DNA of 64,000 nt. It comes from Paramarasmius palmivorus. Taxonomy: Eukaryota; Basidiomycota; Agaricomycetes; Agaricales; Marasmiaceae. Location: positions 372,001 through 436,000 of the forward strand of contig JAYKXP010000014.1 of the NCBI GenBank assembly GCA_037176845.1, written 5' to 3'. The notes beneath the pieces were generated by a model that saw only the letters and a program-made list of their open reading frames with translations, was not told where the DNA came from and did no database searches. Both the position numbers and the translations under genes were made by a program. Below are positions 42,998-55,514 of the stretch, piece after piece (position 1 is the first letter of the stretch; each line of letters starts with the position of its first letter).

Positions 42998-45900
42998 ATG
43001 CCGCCGTCGTCCAGCAAGTCGTCTACCCTCGAAGAACTCAAGAAGAAACGAGAATCGTTCGAAAAGAGGAAGAAGAGATTAAATGAGGAAGATGATCCTC
43101 TCGCACTATATGTCGACTTTGTCCAGTGGATAATCAACAATTTTTCCGGCGACGATACACAGTCGGGACTTACCCAGCTGCTTGAAGAAGCCACGAATGC
43201 ATTCCGGAAGGATCAGAGCTACAAGTCGGACCTGCGATACCTCAAACTATGGACGCTTCGTGCTCGCAAGGTCGATGTTAGTGGGGCACTTGCGTTGTAT
43301 TCGCATTTGTTGAAGAATGATATTGGGACATCATACTCGTTGCTTTACGAAGAGTATGCGCAGTTGCTGGAGGCAAAGAACAGGTGAGTACTAATATTCG
43401 TTCAAAATTGAACGCGTCCGCTCAAACCTGCTCAAACTCCTGTTGAATTCAGGATAAAAGATGCGGATATCGTGTATCGTAAAGGGATCAAACGACAAGC
43501 TCGACCAACAGAACGTCTCAAGAAGCGTTATGCAGACTTCCAGAAACGACATGAAGCTACATTATCCTCGTCATCTCCTGCATCAGATTCATCGTCAGCG
43601 ACAACCCGTGCTACTACCAATCCGAAACCAGCCAAACAGCCTACCGCTTCCTCTTCTTCTCCCGTTCCTGCAGGTATCAGGGATGCCAAGAGTCGTTATG
43701 AATTCATGTTGGCCCCACCTGAACCTGGCAAGAGGCCGGAGAAGTACGAATTCCATCTACCACTGCTTTACACAGAAGAGCACGGGGAATTTTGTATAGA
43801 AGAGGCTCGTGCTCGGTCTTCAGGGCTTCTCGGAAAGAAATGGCCTCCTTTACCAATAACACAAACTACGAAGCCAACCTCCTCATCGGCAGGTTCATCT
43901 CAGCTAACTGTCGTCTATAAGGACGAACAGCGTACTGGGAACACACGCAATTTGAAGAGGAAGAGCATGGCCGGAGGAGAGCCCACTGTGACCATCAATA
44001 CGAAGGAGGCTCTGGCAGATGTCTTTGGAATGTATAACTCTCCGGATCGAACAACAAGAGTCTTGGCTGGCAGTAAACACGCACCGGTCAAGAGGGTAGA
44101 GCCTATGGCACCCTTCGCCAGGGTGGCTTCGCTGCCGGCCCCGTTACCGTCAGAGAATGCAGCTCAGAATGGTAAATCAGGTGTGCATCAGTTCACTGTC
44201 TTCTTTTTCTGCTGCTAATATTCATTGAACTACAGGCTTCCGACCTTTCGTGGACGAAAATGCCGGTGCGAAGAAGAAAGAGAACAAAGCTTCAACGCCT
44301 GCGGTACGATTCTCCTCTTTTCCTTTCTCTTACTGTCCTGATGGATTGTTAGTTTACTCCGTATATCGATCCTGGTGCTGAGAACAATAACGCGCCGCCG
44401 TCACGGGCTGCATTGGCAGCAAAAGATCCATCATCAGTCCCCGCAAACAAAACACCCCTCCAGCCATCCAAGATTTCACCCTTTACCGATGGTTCGGAAC
44501 AACCCTTCACATTCAAGCCACCAAAGAGTTCCACTCTTCGAGAGGTCCACACAGAAGAGCACGGCAAGCCCACTCGACCACCCACGCACGAAAGGGCTAA
44601 ATCTTTCCAAGATGTACTTGGTGAACCGGCGCCTCAGTTTTTCACGCCTTTCGTGGATAACGACAAAACACCATTCAAAGTATTTAGTCGCCCCGATGAA
44701 AGCGAGAACGCTTTTACACCCAAGACACCCTCCGTGTCTGTAGCTGCCGCTACAGGACGGAAGTTCACGCCTTTCTCGGATTTGAAGCCTACGTTTACAC
44801 CGCACAAGGACATTCAGAACGAACCTGCTGAACCGAAACGGAGGGCGTTTACGGTCCTATCGGACAGTGCAGGGCCACCGCCAGATGAGGAGGAAGAGGA
44901 GGGAGAACGGACAGTGGAGGCGCCACAGTACGATGACGACGAAGATGCCCAAGGAACTTTACAACACGAAGAATCCGTTGCAGAGGAAGAGGAAGAATAC
45001 AGCTATGTCGAGGAAGGTGAATACGTGGACGAACAGGCTGAAGGCGATTCACTACAAGAGTACCACGAGCCTCTCCCGCCTGCAGACTCTGAGGAATCAC
45101 ATTTCGAATATGACGAAGATGCGTACCGCGATCAGGAGGTTCCTCTTGGTGGCCGTTTCGGTCAATTCAACGTTATGACACCGATCACGGAACGTACTTT
45201 TGAGTACACCAGTACACGCTCGTTCCTAAGCACACCAAGTGATGGGCTCAAATATATTCCGGAGGATCCGAACGATATACCAGAGGAAGAAGCCGAGAGG
45301 GCCATGTTGGACAGAGGGGATGATACTACCGGTCAGCCTGTGGATGATCTCCACGCAGTCAAACCGTTTAGGCTCCCGGACTCACAAGAGGAGGACCCTG
45401 ATGTCTCTGTTATAGAACAGCAGACAGGTAAACTCAGCCTCGCAGACACGCTAGCCTTGTCTGCCAGCTTCAAACCATGCAATCCATGCAATCCATTTGA
45501 TCCACCAGTCCTTCGGGCACTTCTCTCTCGTTTGCACGGCGACTCGCATCTGCATGTCCTCACGGAACATGAGTCTCAGAGACTCGATGAGTTGCAGAGG
45601 TTCGCAAAAAGATCGAGAAAAACCAGCGCAGGAAGCAATGCGGGTTCTGGGCTCGATAGTGGCGCAACGTTCTCTCTGGTCCTTGGAGAGCACAAATTCT
45701 GTGTCACCAGTAAGCTTGGGGAAGGTGGATTTGGCGCCGTTTTCTCAGCGCGGGATCTCGGGGTATCCAGAGACGGGGATGATTCGGATGATGACATGCT
45801 AGATGATCTCGACGAGGACGAGGAAGAGCAGTCCATGGTTGCCGTCAAGGTAGTGAAACCCCGGAATTTCTGGGAATACCATGTGTTGCGACGGCTCCAC

Positions 45901-46710
45901 TCTGCTCTTCCTGCAGCTCAAAGACGGTCGATCGTCCTCCCATATGCGTTGTATGCCTTCAAGGATGAAAGCTTCCTCGTCATGGACCTGTGTCCACAGG
46001 GCACTCTTCTTGACATTGTCAACCGGGCTGACAGCGCAGGTGTATCACAACAGGGAGCTTGCATGGACGAGCTTCTTGTCATGTTTTTCACCGTTGAACT
46101 CATGCGTCTCCTCGAAGTCATGCATAATATTGGATTTATACATGGCGACCTCAAGATCGACAATTGTCTTCTACGCTTGGAAGATGTTCCTGGGGGAACC
46201 TCCGCCTGGTCCAGTACATATCAACCTTCTGGCGACGGCGGTTGGAGCTCCAAAGGCCTGAAGCTCATTGACTTTGGGAGAACAGTTGACACTAGATTGT
46301 TTCCAGTTGGTCAGACTTTCATTGGGGAATGGCAGGTAGACGAACGTGACTGTTTTGAGTTGCGTGAAGGCAGACCGTGGACATTCCAGACTGATTATTT
46401 CGGTCTGGCAGGGATCATTTACTGCATGTTCTTTGGCAAATACATTTCTGCCAGTGCTTTGACGCAAGAAGATGGACGATGGAAGATTAGTACACCATTC
46501 AAGAGGTATTGGCAGACAGAGTTATGGAAGAGACTCTTCGATGTCTTGCTCAATCCGCAGTTAGCCAGGCCGGACGGCAGTCTACCTGTTTCGTCGGAGC
46601 TTGGGTCGATAAGAGAGGATATGGAAGAATGGTTGCAGGGCAATTGCAATAGGACCAGTGGCACGCTGAAAGGTTTACTTAAGAAAGTAGAGATGTCATG
46701 CCTTCAGTAG
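42998..46710 (+). CDS. BUB1: Spindle checkpoint kinase Bub1 (Mad3/Bub1 family)
   Basis: Exons 42998-43383, 43453-44171, 44236-44303 and 44353-46710. The N-terminal Mad3/Bub1 TPR domain is clear ('DDPLALYVDFVQWIINNFSG', 'YLKLWTLRARKVDVSGALAL', 'SYSLLYEEYAQLLEAKNRIK'). A GLEBS Bub3-binding motif follows ('PTVTINTKEALADVFGMYNS'). KKKENKA (44268-44288) is a KEN box. A long acidic region leads to the kinase domain: KLGEGGFGAVF (glycine loop), VAVKVVKP (Lys), 'FIHGDLKIDNCLL' (catalytic loop, HGD as in Bub1) and LIDFGRTVDTRLF (DFG). It acts at kinetochores, phosphorylates H2A and recruits shugoshin and Mad1-Mad2. Confidence 0.93.
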
Positions 46711-46881
46711 ATTTCGTCTTCAATACCGTCTGTTAACCTATACCCTTTCATATCTCACTTTCAGTTAATATTGTATGGTCCTTACCTTTGAGCCTTAACG
46801 AACGATTTACCGTTCAAGTAGACACTTATTTTCACTACTAATCAAATATTACATTCTACCAGTTCGTGGATATGATTACGA

Positions 46882-48342
46882 TCAGAATCGACCAGCCCCA
46901 TCCTTGAATTGTTCAAAGATCTCGATGGGAAATGCAGCTGCGATTGCTTCATATCCTTCGGGTCCAGGATGAATCAGATCGCCCGTTCCAGTATAATACT
47001 CTGCCTTCATGCGTGTTGGATCGTTTTCGTCTCGAAGAACTGCGTCGAAGTCCAGCACTGCATCGAATACGCCACTTTCCCGTATCCATTGGTTGACTCT
47101 TTGACGGCACTTCTCCCTCTCGCCAGCAGCATCATAATACTCTGCAACCCCTCCAAATGGTGTGATAGTGGCGCCAAAGACGGCGATACCATGCCTATGT
47201 AACTTGGCGACAACTTGCTGGTACGCAAGGATAAGCTGATCATAAATGTGGAATTGACCTTGGGGAGTGGCCTCGGCGACACCTATATCGTTGATACCCT
47301 CGAAGAGGATTGCATATTGCACGCCAGGAAGGGATAGAACATCGCGTTCAATCCTGCTGATGGTGCTTGGACCCTGCACATCGGCTGTGGCGCGATTTCC
47401 AAGAGCGGCTTGGTTGACGACAGCAATGGCTCGAAAGAGCGGATTCGACGAGTTCCGTAGTCGGGAGAGTACGAGATCAGGCCAGCTAATGTGCGATTAA
47501 CGTCTTGTAACATAATAAGGCTTAGACGAATCGCATACCGGTTATTTGCGTTAGTAGTACTTCCTGCACCGTCCGTGATGCTGTCTCCAAGTGCAACGAG
47601 AACTTTGGAATCAGAAGGGACCCAAGCTTCCACAGCGCTGAGGAAGTACCTATCAAAGCGTGAGCCAATACCTGTATTCGAAATTTAATACCACAATCGC
47701 TCACCAGTGTTCGACGCTGATCGCTGATGGATCCCTGAGCTCAAGTGCGTTGACCTGGTCCCCCAAGCTGAGCCAAGAGGTCGTCATGCTCCAAGGATGA
47801 CCCGTGATACGGTGGCCCTGTTGCCCTTGTCTCAGGTAGATAGAAACACTCAACATAGATTCAGGTCCAACAGGAAGTGGAATTGGATCTGACAAGATCT
47901 GTACTCCATTTGGGATCGCAAAAGACTTTTCCCCGCTAAATGTAACCTCCTGGACAGTACCAGGTTCCAGGGCACTGACACCTGCTGAACCATTGACCGG
48001 AAGTCCGACAGTGACTGCATCTATAGCAAGGTCTGTTGGTCCAAAGGTGTTTGAAATCTGGATGCGTATGTGCGAAGCGGCGCCTAGAGAAGTATGCACG
48101 GTTTGACGAATAGTCGAGTTCGCGAATACGTTAAAGAGTGACGTCTGAGAACAATCAGCATCCACGGACGCGTAAAGAAACAAACATCTTACATATGGGC
48201 TAGGAGGAAGATTCCAAAACTCGACTTCTTGAGGCATTGCAGTCCACGTTGGAACCCATTTTCCCGATGACACGTCAGGAGTCTGCCCCAAGACTAAGTT
48301 TGCAACACTATAGAAGCAAGCCCAAATTGCAACTTGCTTCAT
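46882..48342 (-). CDS. Secreted SGNH/GDSL esterase
   Basis: ATG 48342 opens a signal peptide (MKQVAIWACFYSVANLVLGQ). An N-terminal beta domain follows ('GKWVPTWTAMPQEVEFWNLP', 'RQTVHTSLGAASHIRIQISN'). The SGNH hydrolase has block I 'VLVALGDSITDGAGSTTNAN' (catalytic Ser in GDSI), block II/III 'QAALGNRATAD' and ILFEGINDIG (Asn in GxND), and block V 'GDLIHPGPEGYEAIA' (Asp and His). Four exons. This two-domain form acts on acylated substrates, probably plant-wall or fungal acetyl or acyl esters; the substrate is inferred. It is tandem with, and downstream of, the ataxin-2 gene. Confidence 0.87.
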
Positions 48343-48838
48343 CTATGTGGGAAAGAGAAGTAGAAGGAACGTGAGTCAGGAAGGAGAGAAAACTTAAATG
48401 TTGAGGGAGCCTGTGATCAAAACACGTATTTAACTTCCACAGGTTTAACCTCGTTTCCGAAACCCAAGAAAGAGTGGTGTTGTCGTCATGGTCTCCTCGC
48501 ATTCGGACTACAAGGGATGTCGATGGAACGGAGGTTAACATTGGGTTAACGTTAGCCTACTGTATGCACCGTCGTCGGGCCGCACTTACACTTTCTCACA
48601 CTTCCCGAGGCGTAGTCTCGTAGTATTCCATGGCTTGAGCGCTACTACACTCCAAACCTCAACTAGCAACATGTACTCGTGCGTATGTAGGTGGCTCGAG
48701 AAAGGTAAAAGTGAAAGTAAAAACAACAAACAGAAAGATAACAACAACAGCTTCAACAGCAACGCGACAAGACATGAAAATACTACGCCTGACCTCCTGC
48801 AGAGCCATTCAAAACACCTACAGCATGGAGATAGCTAG
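48343..48838. promoter_or_regulatory. Upstream region of the SGNH esterase
   Basis: 496 bp between the esterase start and the Pbp1 stop, both on minus. It holds the esterase promoter and Pbp1 3' sequence. An A-rich, CAA-repeat-like stretch lies at 48720-48770. No gene seen. Confidence 0.4.
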
Positions 48839-51800
48839 TTACGAATGACCCATCTGCACTGGTGGTGCTGGCGCCCCTTCGTATGGGTGAGGTACGTTTG
48901 GAGGTGGTGGGGGCATCATCATCGGATAAGGAACCGCATGTTGAACTAGAAACGGCAGTTTTAGCGGGTCAACATCAATCTTCAGTTCCGTAACGAGAAG
49001 ACGTACGCTGAGGGCTCTGGTAGTAAGGATGAGCATGGGCCGGAATTGGTGTAGGCGGCATTGAAGGTCTTGGCCCTGCACCATTAGGTGGCGGTGGGTA
49101 ACCACCAGGGGGTGGTGGGGGCGGCATGTAGGCTTGTGCTATAACATTGACATGGATTGAGTTCCGATGTAAACACAACCAAGTTGATCACACTCACGCG
49201 GCATTTGTCCCATTCCAGGTGGACCATACATAGCTGGGAACCATTTCATGAGCGTTAGCCACCTCATATAATAGGCACATTACCATTTGGAGGAGGCATA
49301 CCAGGTGGATAAGGCATAGTTTGCATATAAGGCGAAGGCATAAAGGCACCAGGAGGCCCTGGCGGCGGCATTCCAGGCATCCACTGAAATGTGTCAGCTT
49401 CGAAGCTACGTGAACAAATTCAATGAAACTTACCTGTCCTGGATAGTAATGCGGATACATAGTGTATCCCCGAGCGGCAGCCTGAGCAGCCGAGTCTTCT
49501 TCGTAAGAAGGAGGGGGCATGGGAGGTGGCACAGGGGGGACCATCTGGGGGGATTGCTGGTGAGGCGGGTGTTGAGGAGTCGGGAACATTTGAGCATAAC
49601 GCTTCCCAGTGTACGGCCAGATACCGCCTGCGGTCGAACACGATGACTACATTGGCCTGGAATCTATCGGAACAGTGCAACTCACCGACAGTGTGAGGAT
49701 CCGGGACCTTTCCGGTCTTGAATGGGTTGAAATCATCCTTAACATTGACTGGAGTACTCTTCTTGATAGGCCGTGTTCCGAAGAAAGGATTTGGCGGCGA
49801 AGGTCCCTAAATCGTCGTTTAACTATGTGCTAACACCACCAGGATATTCAAAACGTACAGCTTCTTTCGGTTTGGGAGAGGCCAGAGGTTGTGTGGAGGT
49901 ACTCGGGGAAGCAGCACCCTAGAAAAAGTCAGCTTGATGCTAGTACGATCCATGAAACATTTGCTCACAGGGGTGAAAGCGCTTGCTTTCGGGTTCGGTC
50001 TGAAAGACGACGCGTTCACATTGAGTCGAGCAGCAGCGTTGGCATTGGCATTGGCATTGGCTGCTCCAGAACTGGGAGTGGGAGGTTTCGCCGGAGCTTG
50101 CGTAGCGGAAGCGGGGGCTGCAGCTCCGTTTGCAGCTGGCTGAGCAGGTTTGCTCTTGGATCCTTTGAATGGAGGAATGGCCTGAATAAACATGACTGGC
50201 TTCGTTGGTTTTGCGGTGTCTGTCTTCGCAGTACCTGTACTTTTTTGAGCAGAGGCACTGCTGTTAGGTGTTGCACTGGGTTTACGAGCGGCTTCGATGA
50301 CCTTGCCGCTGGTGAGTTGTGGGCCCCTCTGCGGGACAGCATGACTGGTTGACGGGCCAATGTTGCGTGCTTGAGTAGAAACAGCATCCTTGGCAGATCT
50401 CTCCTTGATCTGACGCTGCTTATCTTCATCCTTTGCCAAAATAGGCACAAGATCGTCAGGAATTGGCTTGTTCAACTGTTCGACAATAAGGCATCTTTAG
50501 TCGCTTTTTTAAGAACGAAGAGATTTCGTCCACAGCGCACCTTGAAGCTTTGACTGAATTTAACAAGCTCTGCCATGCGCTTGTCCATGTCGTTCTTAAC
50601 GAGTGCTTGTCGTTTCTGTGTCAATCTCTGCTTCTCATTTGTGACAAAGTCGCGGAAAGCTGGCAATGGATCGGCAGGTGGCTGTACAAGAATGATGAGC
50701 ACCTAAACCGCCAAAAAATGTTGGCCGGACGAACCTTATTTGTCGATGGCGCTGGTGAAGGCGCCTTGGAAGAGGAAGCTGGTGATCCACCAGATGACTG
50801 CACAGTCACGCCATCAGGGCCATTGACTGAGACTTTGGGAACATCCGCTGTCTTGGAGGCCGATGGTGCTGCTGAGGTGCCAGCGGCCTTTCTAGCTCCG
50901 GGAGGTACGTAGGCGTTAGCACCCCTGACCACGGCACCGTATCTATATGAATAATGAGAAGGTGCGCGAATATTCCTGAGGTGGAACGCACTTGTCCTCT
51001 TCATTAAGACCACTGTCGTCGAACTGACCTCTTTCTTCGGCAATGTGAGTGTTTGTAGTAGCGGACTATCACGAGAAGCTGTTTGAGATGCATGACCGTT
51101 AATATATCGTGCAACGCACGTTAATGATTTCGTTCGCAATCTTCTGGGCCTTCCTCTCCCTCTCCTTATAATCTGCAGCTGTGCGATCGAGCTTGGTGGT
51201 GTATAAATCTTCGTCAAAGCTAGCCTTAATGCCAAATAGCTTCTCGTTGACAGAAAATTGATCCCACGAAGTGTTGCCAGAACCTGGTCCGAATGTAATG
51301 TCGTCGCCGATGGCTCCGGCTGTGGACGATGTCGTGGTCGGAGCGTCTACCGGAGCTTGCCAAGCCTGTAGCTCCCGCTCGGTGCCACCTTGTTTCCTCT
51401 GACTGATGTCAGTATCGGTTCGGAAGGCTATGAAGATGTTTAGAGATGCTACCGCCGTGTGGACCGGATGTAGGCAACTCACAGTCACCATTGGTCAATT
51501 TTGCGTCGGCAGGTCCGGATGCCCAAGTGTCAATGTTTGTGGACGCGATGAATAGCTGATCTTTGAGAGGGCCACCAGGGTTTGTGATTTCCTTGACATC
51601 TTTGAGTGTAACGCCGGTTGTATCGCCTTCGTTGTTCGTAGATGAGATGACACCTTCATAACGCTGCCCGGTCTTGGTCAAAAGGGTTATCGTTGTGCCC
51701 TTGAATTGTACAAAATAGTCAGTAATGTTTCTCAATTTCCAGAAATACCTTGCGACGCACCGTCAGCCCAGAAAGAGCCTGAATTACGCGATCATGAGAA

Positions 51801-52057
51801 GCATCCTGCCGGTTGCCATTGGCTTGACCGAGAGTTGGAAAGTTACCACTCTGACTTGCGGGAGGGTTTGTGGGTCTTGGAGAACTGCTTGTAGGAGCAA
51901 ACGTTGGAGATGCTCGCGCGCCTGACCAAGCTGGAGCTCGGCTGAAACCAAAAAAGTAAGTTACAATGCTAATACCTGTCGGAGAACTGGATCTATACCG
52001 TGCTGCATCTGCAGGACCCTTGCGCTGAGTTTTCGACTGTCGACTATTCGATGCCAT
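48839..52057 (-). CDS. PBP1: Ataxin-2 / Pbp1 homologue (Lsm, LsmAD, PAM2)
   Basis: ATG 52057 (MASNSRQSKTQRKGPADAAR). An Lsm-like domain follows, assembled over a splice: ALSGLT joined to 'GTTITLLTKTGQRYEGVISS', then GVTLKDVKEI. The LsmAD domain is clear: 'SWDQFSVNEKLFGIKASFDE', 'DLYTTKLDRTAADYKERERK', AQKIANEI. A PAM2 motif (LNVNASSFRPNPKASAFTP, about 49980-50035) would bind the MLLE domain of poly(A)-binding protein. The C-terminus is Pro/Met/Gly-rich low complexity (poly-Pro near 49120), ending QMGHS. Pbp1/ataxin-2 acts in mRNA 3'-end formation, stress granules and TORC1 control. About ten exons; joins in the C-terminal part are uncertain. Confidence 0.88.
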
Positions 52058-52719
52058 CTATGTGAGAGAGCTAGAGGGGGAAATGAAGGACTTTGAAGGG
52101 ATGAAAAACAAGAAAAGGCAGTCCAGACACCGAGCAGATAGCGAGCAAGTCGCAGGAAACGAAAAGAGGAACAAGTAAAGAATATAGAAGCGTAATAAAT
52201 GGTGCTTTTCGACAAAGCTTGACGGGGAAGGCGCCGACAACGGGCAAGGGGTTTCGGTCGAGGGGGAACAGATAAATGTCCTGCTCTAAGTATACGGTCC
52301 TTGTGACCAATTCGTGACTGTGACAAGTACCGCCTCCTTTGCTCTCACGACGAATCTCACTGGTCTCGACTGTCCATATCAGCCTCAGGGCACTCGCTGG
52401 CACTCGGCTGGTATGTAGCGGTCGTGTCTGAAATTAAACATCGTCTATAGTTTCTTACGAAAGTAATGGCGATAAATCTTCAGCTACAGTCCAAGATAGC
52501 TGCACTGCTTGACAAGATTCTCAGTTCAAGCTGGCAATGCAAAGACAGCCTCGATGAACGATGAACAGAATGTGGCAAAGCAGCGGAGGAAAACACGACA
52601 CTGCATCAGAATACCTCGGCCGAAGAATCATTCGAATACAAGGTTGTCAAGGAAAATGAAATTCTTGCAATTGAACTGTATACATCATGGATTACATGAC
52701 CCCAAACGATGATAATGAC
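52058..52719. promoter_or_regulatory. Upstream region of Pbp1
   Basis: 662 bp between the Pbp1 start and the GH6 stop (both minus). It holds the Pbp1 promoter, including a TC-rich tract on the minus strand just upstream of the start. Short frames around 52500-52710 look random. Confidence 0.4.
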
Positions 52720-54398
52720 TTAGAAAGAAGGGCTAGCATTCTTGAGCAACATCTCAAAGTAGGCCTGGTTCCATTGGCCAGCTGTAAAGGAAAACTATCA
52801 GTAAATGGTGACAACATCAAAATGATCGTTTCCCCCACCTTCGGGACTTGGCTTGTAGGCTAAATTAAGAGGTCGACACGTCAGTCACTGATCATTCAAT
52901 CAGCCCTCAAAACTCACCATCAGACATTCCGCAGAAGGAGTCGTAGCGGGTAGCAGAGGTATCAGAGGTACCGTCGGATTCACCTCCTGGCTTGACCTAA
53001 TCGTTCGATTCGTCAGGGAATGTTCAAGGTGACGCAAAAGATGTATAACTCACCCAGACAAAGGCATCGGCGAGGGAGTTACCAGCTATTCGATGAGAGC
53101 AAAATGAGTTCTTTCTGAATAAAAATCACTAATAAAAGGACATTACTGTTTGTTGTTGGTCTCACACCAAATCCAGCACCGTTGACGTTGCACCAGTGAC
53201 CCCACTCCTGCCTGATTGAATGTTCAGCTGTCATTGTATCAGAAAACCAAGACGGCAACGAACCTCAATCCCTGGACGGCGTTCCTTCCGGTGTCGACGA
53301 TAGCGTGGTTGGGCATACCAGCAGAAGCCAAAGCAGCACCGAATTTAGTCACATATCGGTCTTCGTCCTGGCACTTGTTGTATTGACCATCAGAGGTGTT
53401 CTCGAATTCACCTGGGACCTTCTTCCATGCGTTCCATCCAGCGACGTTGGTGGCAATTCCGCGAACCGAGGAAGGAGAGCCAGCACCCTTGTAGGCGTTG
53501 GCGAGTTCCTGCGCACCGGGTTGAAGGTTGGCGTCCCATCCGAGCCAGCCACCGTGTCCAGCATCAATGTACATGGCGACGTTGGGGAGGTTCAAGTTGC
53601 GGAGAGCGTATTGAACACCTTCTCTGTATCCGGAAGCTGAAGCCTGGCAGGTGGAGAGGTCGGAGTTGGTTACCAGGTTAGGGAGCGAGTCGCTGTACGA
53701 ATATCAGGATGTAGTAATGATCAATACGATTCGGAAACAACTCACGGTTCAATGACGGCCACGACGGCGACTTCAGGGTGTGCCTTGATGATCTTGACGA
53801 TCGCTGTCATTCCCGCTATGAGCACGCAAACATAGAAATTATACAGCCCAAAAAACTACTCACGGTCGATGTACTCGGTCTTGTACCTGCTGATCTGGCC
53901 GACTGCAAGTTCACCATTGGAGGCCTTGGCAGCACAATCACGTCCGGGTAAGTCGTAGATGACAACACCGAAGATCTCGTTGCAAGACGTGTTCTTTAGG
54001 TGGCTCTCAAAAGTAGGAATAGTGGAGATGGTGTCGAGCCACAGCTACAGCAGCAATCAATCAGAGAATGTCGACAATGTCGAATCTGACCATCACTCAC
54101 GAAGGTGCCGACGTTGGCGACAGCCAAAGCCTTCTGCTTCAACGAAGAGTCGCTAATTTGGTTTGCCGCAGCCCGAACAGCGTCACCGTAGTGGTTGTTT
54201 GCCTAGCGTAGAGTTGAGTCTCTGGTTAAAAAGGGAATATGATGAAACTTTGCGTACATGCAATGTTCTCCCGCTGAATGGGTTACCGGTTCCGAGGTTG
54301 ACAGCAGACGTGCATGGAGCGCGCGCCTGCAGTGTTGGCGAGGCCGTAGCGGCGCCAAGTACGGTAGCGATTGACAGTAAAGCCGAGAAAGTCTTCAT
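52720..54398 (-). CDS. GH6 cellobiohydrolase II (Cel6A-like), no CBM1
   Basis: ATG 54398 opens a signal peptide (MKTFSALLSIATVLGAATAS). The mature protein goes straight into the GH6 barrel ('NLGTGNPFSGRTLH'), with no N-terminal cellulose-binding module or Ser/Thr linker. GH6 signatures: 'NEIFGVVIYDLPGRDCAAKA' (catalytic Asp region, YDLPxRDCAA), 'VVAVIEPDSLPNLVTN' (IEPDSL), NVAMYIDAGHGGWLGWD, IATNVAGWNAWKKVPG, 'NHAIVDTGRNAVQGLR', EWGHWCNVNGAGFG, 'DAFVWVKPGGESDGTSD' and KPSPEAGQWNQAYFEMLL to the stop. Around nine exons. The family releases cellobiose from the non-reducing ends of cellulose. Confidence 0.93.
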
Positions 54399-55514
54399 CC
54401 TTTTTGGTCAAGGAAGGCTGGGCTTGTCTTCTCTGTGGAGCTGACGAAAGTTCTTGCTCCACAACGCTAGCTTATATACTCGCTTGGACACAGCAACTAG
54501 GGGCGAAACGTGAAAATATTGAGCCGAGGTTTATTCAGGCTCGCGTTGAGATGAAGCACTCACAGGAGTCCAGGTGGTCTTCATTGCCTATAGAGCAACT
54601 GTTTGTCTTTCCCCCGAGGCGACAGACTTCCGTGATTTCAGCGAGTGTAACATAGCCTGACACAGGCAAAGCATTCAAGAAGCCCACCCACTCATCCATT
54701 GAAAGGCCATGTGGCAGCAATTTGAAAGATTGTGCGATGTAGATTTTGCGAGTAGTATTGACGGTAAAAGGTCGGTTTGAAGCTGAGTGAACGGATCATG
54801 CTTCACCTAACGAGGAATTGAGTTTTCAGTGGAAAAGGCAGGTCGAAGTCGCGGCGCCGTCGAAACGGTGGTAATACCTTTAAGAACAATAGCTCGTGAC
54901 TTCGCTGACTGCCTGGTAGAAGGCAACTCCCGGCATTTTTTAGTGATGGCAACAAGTATTCAAGGTTGATGTTCGTCCAATGATCGTCGAAGTTCTTCCT
55001 AGAGCTATGCATCGTATTCCGGTCAGCATGCAGGTATAGCAGACCAGTAGAGTTCGTAGCTGGAGACCGAATCATGGCTGTTCGCTACTCTTACGATTAC
55101 TGAATCAACGGTAGATCGGATGAGCATGAAGGGTATACAAGGTTGAAATCAAACTCTCACCGGGGTCGTTTCATAACACATTCAGTCCTATTCAATTCGC
55201 TAGAAAATGTCGGTCAAATGACTATTCCTTCCTTGATCCACAAGAAGCATAGCTCGATGAAGTTCAGCATGTGCTTGCTTTTTGCAGTCCCACGGACTGT
55301 CGTATGCATTCACTTAACCATCGCGCCCCATCTAACCCATCTGGACTGACCCATCGAAACCCATCCCCACACCTTCCACTTCGAAGAGTCGCATGTTTGG
55401 AAAATTGGCGAAAAGCCGTGTTCTTTTACTTTGTATAGCTGTGTTACAATCCCAGATAGTTAGGTCCACTACACCATAGATCATACAGATGCTCTTAACA
55501 TAACCAAAATGTTT
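54399..55514 (-). promoter_or_regulatory. Promoter region of the GH6 gene with TATA box
   Basis: 1.1 kb between the GH6 start and the 3' end of the reductase. TATATAAG (minus strand, about 54472-54479) is a TATA box some 75 bp upstream of the GH6 ATG. No other gene is supported; the small minus-strand frame at 54803-55075 has no recognisable content. Confidence 0.5.

Noticed and set aside
52509..52712. 67-codon plus-strand frame upstream of Pbp1
   Set aside because: Basic, random composition in an intergenic region, without start context or homology I can recognise.
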